From Aquicoccus sp. G2-2 (lineage in GTDB: Bacteria; Pseudomonadota; Alphaproteobacteria; Rhodobacterales; Rhodobacteraceae): DNA of 64,000 bases. Location: assembly GCF_034555965.1 (NCBI RefSeq), contig NZ_JAYDCK010000003.1:2790001-2854000 (forward strand). The letters run 5' to 3'. Within the stretch, counting starts at the first letter, position 1, and the number at the start of each line of letters is the position of its first letter. Under the pieces are notes generated by a model, which searched no databases, was not told the DNA's origin, and worked only from the letters and a program-made list of their open reading frames with translations. Below are positions 10,026-17,964 of this stretch, piece by piece. The translations under genes and the position numbers were made by a program.

Positions 10026-11512
10026 GACTGGTTCGCTCCTTGCCGTGCGCATTCGGCCAGCACCGCAATTGCGCGCTGGATGTCTTTTTCGTCGATGGCG
10101 GCATACCCCATCAGCAGATGATCATGATGGCGCCGGTTTTGCGGTGAAATCCATGATCCGCCTGACCCCGGCCGGTAGATACCGACACGCTGCAACGCGG
10201 CGCGCTTCACAAGTCGCTCGGCCTCTCCATTTCCGTCCGGCAGGCACCACGAAATGTGCATCCCGCCCCTGCGACCAAAGGTCGGCGCACCGGGGAAATG
10301 CCGCGCAATCTCGGTCAGCAGGGTATCGCGGCGGCGCATGTAAATGGCGCGGATGCGGCGCAGGTGCCGCCGGAATCCGCCGCTATTCATGAATTCCGCC
10401 ATCGTCGCCTGCTCCAGCCACGGCGCGCAGTTGTTGCACAGCCGTTTCCAGTCACGCAAGAGCCGAACAACCCCCGGAGACCCAATCACGAAACCCAGCC
10501 GCAACCCCGGCCCGACAGATTTTGAGAATGTCCCAAGATAGATCACCCGCCCCGTCCGGTCGAGCCCGCGCAGCGCGGTAAGTGGCGCGCCCTCATACCG
10601 GAACTCGCCATCGTAGTCGTCCTCAATGATCAAACTATCGGTGCGCTCGGCCCATTCCAACAGCTTCAGACGCCGGTCCAAAGTCATCGTCACACCGATC
10701 GGATATTGATGCGACGGCGTGACATAGAGAAGCGACCGCCCGGTTTCGGGCAGCTGGTCCACCTCGATCCCGTCCGTGTCTACCGGCACGGCGGTACAGT
10801 TGTAGCCACAGGCCTGAAACAGAAAGCGCGCGCCCTGATAACCGGGGTCTTCGTGCAGAAACGTCCCGCAGCTTTCAGCAAAGGCGCGCGCGATCAGTGA
10901 AAGACCGTCCTGCGAACCGCCAACGATAACGACATCCTCGGGCTCAGCCGGGATGCCGCGCGCCGGACCGATGTGATCGGCAATCGCCTGGCGCAACTCG
11001 GGCAGCCCCTCCGAGCGACCATAAGCTGCCATCTGCGCGGAGCCATAGCGCAGTTTCACGTCGAGAATGCGCCGCCATTCGCGGGCCGGAAACGCCTTTG
11101 GCTCAATCTTGCCAATCCAGAAGGCGGTGCGCATTCGGCTGCTGTCGGGCACTTCGACTTTCTGCACCTCAGGCAATGCAGCAGGCAACGTCACGAATGG
11201 TGACTCCTCCTGCGCTGGGTCCGGCACCGGGGTCAAACACCCCTCGGCGCGCATCGCCGCATCCGGCAGGTTCGAACTGACGAATGTTCCGATATTGGCG
11301 CGGCTTTCGATATAGCCCTCGCTCAGCAGCTTGTCATAGGCGAGGATGATGGTGTTGCGCGACACGCCCAGCTGTTCACTCAACGCGCGCGAGCCTGGTA
11401 CCGGATCGCAGCTACGCAGGATTCCTTCAAGGATCATGCGCTTCACCTCTTCAAACACCTGAGTTTGAAGTGTGCGCTTATCGTTGGGATCTATCGCAAG
11501 TACGACCTGCAT
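10022..11512 (-). CDS. MocR-family transcriptional regulator (GntR HTH plus aminotransferase-like domain)
   Basis: A 496-residue fusion of a GntR winged helix (about 10-78, SEQLGVSRNTIILAYDKL) and a fold type I aminotransferase-like domain (about 125-490). The PLP-binding lysine is present (YLGTFSKSVGPGLRLG, Lys331), with IIEDDYDGEF and the C-terminal arginine region. MocR proteins (GabR, PdxR and TauR are studied examples) sense amino compounds or PLP and usually lie divergent from their targets. Here the gene lies inside an operon, 113 bp after haoB and overlapping ccmF by ATGA. Its ligand is unknown. Neighbouring hemA uses PLP and glycine, and haoA handles hydroxylamine, which reacts with PLP, so a link is conceivable but unproven. 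Confidence 0.9.
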   Translation of the reverse strand: MQVVLAIDPNDKRTLQTQVFEEVKRMILEGILRSCDPVPGSRALSEQLGVSRNTIILAYDKLLSEGYIESRANIGTFVSSNLPDAAMRAEGCLTPVPDPAQEESPFVTLPAALPEVQKVEVPDSSRMRTAFWIGKIEPKAFPAREWRRILDVKLRYGSAQMAAYGRSEGLPELRQAIADHIGPARGIPAEPEDVVIVGGSQDGLSLIARAFAESCGTFLHEDPGYQGARFLFQACGYNCTAVPVDTDGIEVDQLPETGRSLLYVTPSHQYPIGVTMTLDRRLKLLEWAERTDSLIIEDDYDGEFRYEGAPLTALRGLDRTGRVIYLGTFSKSVGPGLRLGFVIGSPGVVRLLRDWKRLCNNCAPWLEQATMAEFMNSGGFRRHLRRIRAIYMRRRDTLLTEIARHFPGAPTFGRRGGMHISWCLPDGNGEAERLVKRAALQRVGIYRPGSGGSWISPQNRRHHDHLLMGYAAIDEKDIQRAIAVLAECARQGANQS

Positions 11513-11625
11513 TGCCGGGAACCCTCCACCGGTACCATCATATCATGGATTGAAAGCTTTTTCATGAATCCGGCGCGGCTCAATTCAATGAGTCCGCCGC
11601 ACTCCCTGGTTGCCCCTTGGGGGTG

Positions 11626-12641
11626 TCAGATCCGCTCGGCAATCGGTTGCAGGCGGTAGATCCAATATCCGCCCGTCTGATAGACCAGCGTGGTACCGGA
11701 AACCGCTCCGATATTGGCAGTATTAAATGGCAAGAGCTGCCCCATAAGCGTGCTCTTGTCCTTGGCATCAGCAAGGTAATAGGCCCGGATCGCCCCCCCG
11801 CGCGCCGCTCGACCGCATAGGCGGCAAAGTTCTCCCGCGCGGCCCAATCCTTCACCGCCCGCGACTTGTCATGCGCCAGCCCCGCCGCCGGGAAATCGCG
11901 CTGGCTGACCAGGACCCGGTCCGGGGTGGTCACGCCAAGATCAAACACGTCGCGCACATGCAAGATGATATAGCTGTCGGCCGGGGCCGCCAGCGCCTGC
12001 AATCGCGCGGCACCGTAGATATCCTCGGCCAGCAGGGCATCAATGAACTGAACAAAACGTTCCGACGCGGCGGCATCAGCAGCGTCGGTGATCCAGCGTT
12101 GCTCCATTGCTGCCACGGCGGCACGCTGCTCTGCCCATGGCGCCGGAATGCGCAGCACTTCCTGCCCGACCGCGTCAGCCAGTGGATAATCGGCAGGGAC
12201 GAAATGTGCCAGGCGCGCCGATAGCGCCGGCATAGCAAGAATGGTACTGCCTTCCGGCAAATGTTTATGCAACGCACTGACCAGTGCCAATTCTTCCTTA
12301 ACCGAGATATCCGAGCGCAGCAGCGGCTCGCGCGCCGTGCTGGTCCAGCCGACGATCACCTCCCCGCCCTCAGGTAATGTGACGATCTCCGCCTTGGCCG
12401 CGGACTTGTCGGGCACGGTCGCGTGCAACGTCAGCGCCGATACCTGCGCATCCGGGATCAGCTCGGCAAGCGCACGCGCCGCCTCCGACGGGGCACTGCC
12501 AGCAACCTCGTAGCTATAGGGGGCCGGCCCCACTTCCGGAGCACGCGCGCCTGCGTAATGCGTACTGAACCACGCCGCCCCGCTGACCAAGGCAACCACC
12601 GCGCTGGCAACCATCACTTTCGTTCTAAGCGTCTGTGCCAT
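11626..12641 (-). CDS. haoB: Hydroxylamine oxidation protein HaoB, frame interrupted at a G7 run
   Basis: Companion of HAO, usually encoded directly downstream of it (orf2 of the ammonia-oxidiser hao cluster); its biochemical role is not settled. One frame runs from 12641 with an N-terminal membrane helix (about 8-25) and a mostly periplasmic body. At 11793-11799, a run of seven C on the plus strand (G7 in the coding strand), coding potential jumps frame: the plausible C-terminus (AIRAYYLADAKDKSTLMGQL, then GYWIYRLQPIAERI) is read in another frame and stops at 11626. One extra G would join both parts into about 338 residues. Assignment rests mainly on position after haoA and overall plan, so it is moderately certain. 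Confidence 0.72.
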
Positions 12642-12662
12642 GTTCCACCCTTTCGTATGAAG

Positions 12663-12686
12663 GCTCCGGCCCTGTCGGGCCGGAGC
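12663..12686 (-). other. Intercistronic hairpin between haoA and haoB
   Basis: Perfect 10-bp inverted repeat (GCTCCGGCCC, loop TGTC, GGGCCGGAGC) in the 74-bp gap between haoA and haoB. No T-run follows on the minus strand, so it is not a classical terminator. It may stabilise the haoA transcript or attenuate the downstream genes, giving more HaoA than maturation proteins (inference). Confidence 0.6.
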
Positions 12687-12715
12687 GGAGCCTCACATCA
12701 TGATGCGCGGACGTC

Positions 12716-14296
12716 TCATTCGGGGTTTTCGAGCTTGCGAATCCGCTCAAGCATCGCCGCTTTCTCCCGAAGCTGGGTATCAGCATCGCGGATGCGGATG
12801 CCCTGACGCAGCAACTGAGACCAGGCGTTGGTATAGGTGAACCCGCCCGGATTAGCATGCGCCACGCCCTTGAAGACCGACATCAAGCGCTGTTCCCACA
12901 TCTCGGTGAACTCGTAGTCGATGGCACTCGGGTTGTTGCCTTCGGCCCAGAACAGCGAGTAGAAGCCACCGGGTCCATCCTTCGACGGTTCAGGCGGTGC
13001 CGGACGGTTGGTTGTTTGTCCGACCAGCAGCTTGTCGTCATAGAGCCCCTGCATCACCGCACGCGCCTCTTCCACCTTGTTCACCGCATCGATCGTGACG
13101 TTGTCAATCATGCTGAAGTAGCTGCGAGCAAACCGGTCGGAGTGGCACTGGCTGCATGTCGCAATCCAGGCTTCCTTGCGATCCTCGAACCACGGATGAT
13201 CAAGGTTTTCGGCAATTGATGGCATCGGCTGGAAGCCCCAGCGCACTTTGCGCACCACGTTGTGGCCATATTCACCGTCATTCTCAAAGTGGCAGGTCTG
13301 ACAGGTCGGACCAGTCTGTCCGCCCTTCTCGAATGCATCCTTCAGCGGCAATTCCCAGTCCCATTCGTCGCCATGTGCAGTATAAACCACGCCGTGTTTG
13401 GACATCATAAAGTTCTCGAACTCGGGATGATCCACACCGTTGTGACAGGTCGAGCAGGCTTCGGGCTTACGTGCCTCTGCGGCCGAAAATTCGTGCCGCG
13501 TATGGCAGGAATTACAGGTGTTCTGGGTGGTGTGGCACATGGTGCAGCCCTCTGCCACCTCGCGCTCTTCCATGCCGGCCCAAATCGCCGTTTCATAGTT
13601 GGCCCGCATCGCCAGAGCATGTGACGGATGCCCGTCAGGCCATTGGCCCTGCGGCCAGATGGCCGTGTCACGCTCGGATTCGCGCTCAGCGAACTGTTGC
13701 AAATGGCATTGGCCACAATCGCCCGCATCCGGCATGTGCAAATCGGTCTTGTGGTTACCCTTCTCGACTCCCACGCCCATGTGGCAATCTACACAGCCAA
13801 CTTCCTTGAGATTCTCGCCTTCATCAAGCAATCCCATGGAAACGAGGTTGCTCTCGACTTCCTTGATCATAACCTGCTTGTAGAAGCGCGAATCCGACTC
13901 CGTCAGGCTACGAATCTCATCAAGATCGGCATGAACACTCTTCTCCCATGAGTGAACCCAACCCGGCGTGACACCCTGGTGGCATTCCACGCATTGCCGC
14001 GCCGAAACTTCGAAATCTAGATCCGGCCCTTCATAAAACTCGCCCGGAGACATGTATTTCGAAAACGCGATCGGTTCCCAGAGATCGCCGAACTTTCCCT
14101 TGCCTGCGCCCTGTGCCGGGTCGCGGTAGCGTTTGACAATCGCCTCATAGAGCACGTTGGGCGCTGCATTACGCTCCAGCCCGAGTGCTTTGAACAATTC
14201 ATCGGGAATATCCGCCTGTGCCGGGGTCACTAAGCCCATCAGGGCAAGGCCGACCACTCCCATCAGTCTTTCAAGAAAACGCACGGCGCTTTTCAT
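12716..14296 (-). CDS. haoA: Octaheme hydroxylamine oxidoreductase (P460-type HAO)
   Basis: Periplasmic multiheme enzyme that oxidises hydroxylamine, with NO now regarded as the enzymatic product. The 526-residue precursor has a signal peptide ending at about AQA-DI (28/29) and exactly eight CxxCH sites at 102, 168, 194, 251, 261, 281, 332 and 381. After the last one, CHSDRFARSYFSMID places Tyr393 where the tyrosine cross-linked to the P460 heme sits in Nitrosomonas europaea HAO, and blocks such as EVAEGCTMCH and HTRHEFSAAEARKPEAC are nearly the same as I recall there. The C-terminal hydrophobic tail of that HAO is absent. The ATG at 14296 follows a GGAGG site. No c554/c552 electron-acceptor genes are adjacent. 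Confidence 0.95.
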   Translation of the reverse strand: MKSAVRFLERLMGVVGLALMGLVTPAQADIPDELFKALGLERNAAPNVLYEAIVKRYRDPAQGAGKGKFGDLWEPIAFSKYMSPGEFYEGPDLDFEVSARQCVECHQGVTPGWVHSWEKSVHADLDEIRSLTESDSRFYKQVMIKEVESNLVSMGLLDEGENLKEVGCVDCHMGVGVEKGNHKTDLHMPDAGDCGQCHLQQFAERESERDTAIWPQGQWPDGHPSHALAMRANYETAIWAGMEEREVAEGCTMCHTTQNTCNSCHTRHEFSAAEARKPEACSTCHNGVDHPEFENFMMSKHGVVYTAHGDEWDWELPLKDAFEKGGQTGPTCQTCHFENDGEYGHNVVRKVRWGFQPMPSIAENLDHPWFEDRKEAWIATCSQCHSDRFARSYFSMIDNVTIDAVNKVEEARAVMQGLYDDKLLVGQTTNRPAPPEPSKDGPGGFYSLFWAEGNNPSAIDYEFTEMWEQRLMSVFKGVAHANPGGFTYTNAWSQLLRQGIRIRDADTQLREKAAMLERIRKLENPE

Positions 14297-14319
14297 GATA
14301 TCTTCCCTCCACACGATCC

Positions 14320-14334
14320 GGCCGCAATACGGCC
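14320..14334. promoter_or_regulatory. Inverted repeat upstream of haoA
   Basis: GGCCG-N5-CGGCC, 24-38 nt upstream of the haoA start codon. It could be an operator or a 5'-leader hairpin of the hao-ccm unit. No known regulator consensus is recognised. Confidence 0.3.
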
Positions 14335-14481
14335 ATTGGTGTAATCATGCCTGACCCACGCATTATTCGTAGGCCCGACACAGAGGAAAGTTGTGGGTCC
14401 GGCCCCTGTCTCATGGGCACCGGATGGCACGCAGCCAACGCGTTTCAGAGTGATTTCGTCTCAGTCAAACGAGGCATACCG

Positions 14482-14771
14482 CTGGGCGGCACACCTATTG
14501 GGATTGCCAAGATAGTCAGCCCGGAAACGATCCGGAAATGGGCGAACCGCTTTGGCCGCCACGTTGCCGATTGTATCAAGCGCGACAGGCCGCCCGTGGT
14601 CGACAAGTGGCACTTGGATGAGGTTGTCATTTCGATCAACGGCAGAGAATGCTGGCTTTGGCGGGCGATCGGCGCGCACGGCGGCGCGATTGATTTTCTC
14701 GTTCAGCCATAGCGCAACGCCAAGGCTGCGAAACGTTTTCTGGCGCGGGCGGCGACAGTATCAGCGCGCCG
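14482..14771 (+). pseudogene. IS6-family transposase fragment
   Basis: Translation shows SPETIRKWANRFGRHVADCI, then DRPPVVDKWHLDEVVISING and ECWLWRAIGAHG, which is the first catalytic aspartate region (D in HLDE) of IS6-type DDE transposases, followed after an in-frame TAG by RNAKAAKRFLARAA. The N-terminal helix-turn-helix half and everything after the second strand, including the second D and the E, are missing, and the frame holds a stop. It lies just outside the 5' end of the haoA operon on the opposite strand, so the island is bracketed by two transposase relics. Confidence 0.8.
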
Positions 14772-14804
14772 CGTTAAGGTTTGGGCGAAACCAGGAAAAC
14801 AAGC

Positions 14805-14846
14805 GTCTGCACCTTGGCTGCCGGTCTGGCTGCGATGCGTATGGCG
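14805..14846. repeat. 42-bp dispersed imperfect repeat, copy 1
   Basis: GTCTGCACC...GTATGGCG, 37 of 42 bases shared with 32287-32328 in the same orientation. It lies in the stretch between the IS6-type relic and the rimP leader. Function unknown. Confidence 0.55.
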
Positions 14847-15030
14847 CGTGAGTGGGCGCTGCGGTTAACCTTTGGCGCAACGCGCGGTGAAAGTCTTTCC
14901 GAAAGGTAAATTGTTGAAGCAGATGAGGTGCAATTCGGGAAGGGGCTTGCAGACTCGAAGGGTGCGGCGTATATCGCTCTCAACAGCGGCGCGCTGGGGT
15001 CCAAACCTGACGCTCCACCGGGAAAGATCG

Positions 15031-15053
15031 ACGGGCCGCGCGCCCGTTTTTTT
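15031..15053 (+). terminator. Rho-independent terminator or attenuator in the rimP leader
   Basis: ACGGGC-N5-GCCCGT stem followed by T7, ending 15 nt before the rimP start codon. A terminator directly upstream of rimP is the arrangement described for rimP-leader RNAs, so regulation of the rimP-nusA-infB operon by attenuation is likely; it could instead simply end transcription coming from the left. Confidence 0.7.
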
Positions 15054-15067
15054 GTGTCTGGAGAATA

Positions 15068-15685
15068 ATGTCCGATCTTATCGCAAAAGCCGCGATTGAC
15101 CGCCGTTTGGCGGGAATCATTACCCCTGTCCTGGAGGATATGGGGTTTGAGTTGGTGCGCGTGCGGTTGATGGGTGGCCAAGCAAAGACATTGCAGATCA
15201 TGGCCGAGCGGCCGGGGGGCGGCATCGAAGTTGACGAGTGCGCCGAGATTTCAAGTGCTTTGGGCGCGGTGCTGGATGTGGAAGACCCGATTTCCGATCC
15301 GTATGCGCTGGAGGTTTCCAGCCCCGGCGTCGACCGGCCGCTGACGCGGCTGAAGGATTTCGAAGCCTTCGAGGGCTATGAAGCCAAACTGGAGACGGAC
15401 GAGTTGATCGACGGGCGCAAACGCTTCAAGGGCGTTTTGGCCGGAACCGAAGGCAATGAGGTTTTGATCAACATCGAGCAAGGCGGTGAGACCGTAACCG
15501 TGGGGCTTGAATTTGACTGGCTGGCCGAAGCCAAGCTGATCCTGACAGACGAGTTGATTAAGGCGATGCTGAAGGCGCGCAAAGATGCGGACCAGCTTGA
15601 TGAAGCCAAATTCGACGCAATTGAAGAAGAAGATGCGCCCGCGACGGGCAGTGTTGAAACAGAGACCGGTTCCGAGGAGGACTGA
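15068..15685 (+). CDS. rimP: Ribosome maturation factor RimP
   Basis: Assembly factor for the 30S subunit, first gene of the nusA operon. The 205-residue product contains the N-terminal alpha/beta domain (about 15-95, ending [12 protein letters not shown]) and the C-terminal SH3-like domain (about 97-165). A 40-residue acidic tail ([23 protein letters not shown]) extends beyond the usual family length and may be variable. The ATG follows a GGAG site. Two bases separate it from nusA, indicating cotranscription. Confidence 0.95.
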   Translation: MSDLIAKAAIDRRLAGIITPVLEDMGFELVRVRLMGGQAKTLQIMAERPGGGIEVDECAEISSALGAVLDVEDPISDPYALEVSSPGVDRPLTRLKDFEAFEGYEAKLETDELIDGRKRFKGVLAGTEGNEVLINIEQGGETVTVGLEFDWLAEAKLILTDELIKAMLKARKDADQLDEAKFDAIEEEDAPATGSVETETGSEED

Positions 15686-15687
15686 GA

Positions 15688-17313
15688 ATGGCAATTACCT
15701 CTGCAAACCAGCTTGAGCTGTTGCAAACCGCCGAGGCCGTGGCCCGCGAAAAGATGATCGACCCCGTTTTGGTAATCGAAGCGATGGAAGAGAGCCTCGC
15801 ACGGGCCGCAAAAAGCCGTTACGGCGCGGAGATGGACATTCGTGTGTCGATTGACCGGAAGACCGGCAAGGCAACGTTCACGCGGGTGCGTACCGTTGTC
15901 GAAGATGAGGAACTGGAAAATTATCAGGCCGAGTTCACCGTGGAGCAGGCCAAGCCCTATCTGGACGAGCCGAAAGTGGGTGATCAGCTTGTTGAAGAGA
16001 TTCCGCCAGTCGAGATGGGCCGGATCGCGGCGCAGAGCGCCAAGCAGGTGATTTTGCAGAAAGTGCGCGAAGCCGAGCGTGATCGCCAGTTCGAGGATTT
16101 CAAGGATCGGGCAGGCACGATTATCAACGGGCAGGTCAAACGCGAAGAATATGGCAACGTGATCGTCGATGTGGGCCGGGGCGAAGCAATCCTGCGCCGG
16201 AATGAGAAGATCGGCCGTGAATCTTATCGCCCGAATGATCGCATCCGCTGCTATATCAAAGATGTGCGGCGCGAAGCGCGCGGCCCGCAGATTTTCCTGA
16301 GCCGGACCGCACCTGAATTCATGGCCGAGCTTTTCAAGATGGAAGTGCCGGAAATCTATGACGGCATCATTGAGATAAAGGCTGTGGCGCGCGATCCGGG
16401 ATCACGTGCGAAGATTGCCGTTATTTCTTATGATGGCGGGATCGACCCGGTTGGTGCCTGTGTCGGGATGCGCGGCAGCCGGGTGCAGGCCGTTGTGAAC
16501 GAGCTTCAGGGCGAAAAGATCGACATTATCCCGTGGAACGAAGATATTCCGACTTTCCTTGTGAATGCGCTGCAACCGGCAGAAGTTTCCAAGGTGGTGT
16601 TCGATGAGGACGCCGAGCGGATCGAAGTGGTGGTGCCGGAAGAGCAGCTTAGCCTTGCAATCGGACGGCGCGGGCAGAACGTGCGTCTGGCAAGCCAGTT
16701 GACCAATCTCGATATCGACATCATGACCGAAGAAGAAGAATCGGCACGGCGTCAGAAAGAGTTCGAAGAGCGCACCAAGCTCTTTATGGATACGCTTGAT
16801 CTCGATGAATTCTTTGCACAGCTTCTGGTGGCGGAAGGATTTTCGAACCTCGAAGAGGTGGGCTATATCGAGCTTGATGAGTTGCTGGTGATTGACGGTG
16901 TGGATGACGACACCGCCAAGGAGCTTCAGGCGCGGGCACGCGACTATCTGGAAGCGCAGGCCAAGGCGGCGATGGAGCGCGCGCGGGCGCTGGGTGTCGA
17001 AGACAGTCTGGTTGACTTTGAGGGGCTGACACCCCAGATGATCGAAGCATTGGCGGAAGACGGCGTGAAGACGCTGGAGGATTTTGCCACATGTGCCGAT
17101 TGGGAGCTGGCTGGCGGCTGGACCACGGTAGATGGTGAGCGCGTGAAGGATGACGGGCTGCTTGAGAAATTCGGTATGAGTCTTGAGGAAGCACAAGGGC
17201 TGATCATGACAGCGCGGATCAATCTGGGCTGGGTTGACCCGGCCGATCTTGAGGCCGAGGAAGACGCCGAAAGCGAAGACGGCGCGGAAACCGCAGAGGA
17301 GGCCGAGGCCTGA
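15688..17313 (+). CDS. nusA: Transcription termination/antitermination factor NusA
   Basis: RNA polymerase-binding elongation factor. The 541 residues show the N-terminal RNAP-binding domain (about 1-125), an S1 domain (about 132-200, INGQVKREEYGNVIVDVGRG), tandem KH domains (about 205-350, with GACVGMRGSRVQAVVNEL and AIGRRGQNVRLASQL) and C-terminal helix-hairpin-helix acidic repeats up to about 520, followed by a glutamate-rich end. The C-terminal repeats are typical of proteobacterial NusA. SD GGAGG overlaps the rimP stop region. Confidence 0.97.
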   Translation: MAITSANQLELLQTAEAVAREKMIDPVLVIEAMEESLARAAKSRYGAEMDIRVSIDRKTGKATFTRVRTVVEDEELENYQAEFTVEQAKPYLDEPKVGDQLVEEIPPVEMGRIAAQSAKQVILQKVREAERDRQFEDFKDRAGTIINGQVKREEYGNVIVDVGRGEAILRRNEKIGRESYRPNDRIRCYIKDVRREARGPQIFLSRTAPEFMAELFKMEVPEIYDGIIEIKAVARDPGSRAKIAVISYDGGIDPVGACVGMRGSRVQAVVNELQGEKIDIIPWNEDIPTFLVNALQPAEVSKVVFDEDAERIEVVVPEEQLSLAIGRRGQNVRLASQLTNLDIDIMTEEEESARRQKEFEERTKLFMDTLDLDEFFAQLLVAEGFSNLEEVGYIELDELLVIDGVDDDTAKELQARARDYLEAQAKAAMERARALGVEDSLVDFEGLTPQMIEALAEDGVKTLEDFATCADWELAGGWTTVDGERVKDDGLLEKFGMSLEEAQGLIMTARINLGWVDPADLEAEEDAESEDGAETAEEAEA

Positions 17314-17334
17314 TCGCAGGCCTCGGAAGCTCGG

Positions 17335-17955
17335 ATGGGACGCGGAGGCGAACCCAAGGAACGAAGCGACGGAGCGATGCGCAAATGCATCGCGACCGGC
17401 ACGCTTTTGCCCAAGGACGAGTTGATCCGGTTCGTCGCTGATCCTGATGGCGTGATCGTGCCCGACATTCTGGGCAAGTTGCCAGGGCGCGGCATCTGGG
17501 TCTGTGCAGAGCGCGCGGCGTTGGAAAAGGCGATGAGCAAGGGGCTTTTCGCGCGCGCGGCAAAGGCGCAGGTCAAGGTGCCTGATGATTTGCTGGAGCA
17601 GCTTGAATCCGGGCTGGCGCGGCGGCTTGTCGATCTGGTGGCGCTGGCGCGCAAATCGGGGCGTGCGGTGGCCGGTTTCGAGAAGGTCAAGGACGCGCTG
17701 GCGCGCGGAGAGGTGAAAGTTCTTCTGCAATCGAGCGATGGCTCGGAGCGGGGGAAAACAAAGTTATGGACGCCCGAAGGGGCGAGATATGTGGGCCTGC
17801 TTACCAGTCGTGAGTTGGGTCAGGCGTTTGGGCGAGAAAGCACCGTCCACGCCGCCATAGACGCTGGAGGTTTGGCGTCGCGTGTTGTAGAGGAAGCGGC
17901 AAGATTGAAAGCATTGCGCGTTTCCGAAGGTGGGACCGCCCGCCGGAAAGGATGA
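17335..17955 (+). CDS. YlxR-type RNA-binding protein (DUF448 plus L7Ae-like domain)
   Basis: A 206-residue fusion: YlxR/DUF448 domain at about 5-85 (RKCIATGTLLPKDELIRFV, GRGIWVCAER) and a ribosomal L7Ae-like domain at about 90-190 (ARKSGRAVAGFEKVKDAL). YlxR proteins bind RNA, and some act on RNase P. The fused form between nusA and infB is standard for Rhodobacterales. It starts 21 bp after the nusA stop and ends 9 bp before infB, so it belongs to the operon. Precise role in this lineage is not established. Confidence 0.9.
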   Translation: MGRGGEPKERSDGAMRKCIATGTLLPKDELIRFVADPDGVIVPDILGKLPGRGIWVCAERAALEKAMSKGLFARAAKAQVKVPDDLLEQLESGLARRLVDLVALARKSGRAVAGFEKVKDALARGEVKVLLQSSDGSERGKTKLWTPEGARYVGLLTSRELGQAFGRESTVHAAIDAGGLASRVVEEAARLKALRVSEGGTARRKG

Positions 17956-17964
17956 TGGAGCCAG

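Noticed and set aside
12716-14296. Possibility that the octaheme protein is a reductive cytochrome (ONR or HAO-like nitrite reductase)
   Set aside because: The tyrosine needed for the P460 cross-link is present after the eighth heme site and haoB follows, which favours the oxidative HAO.
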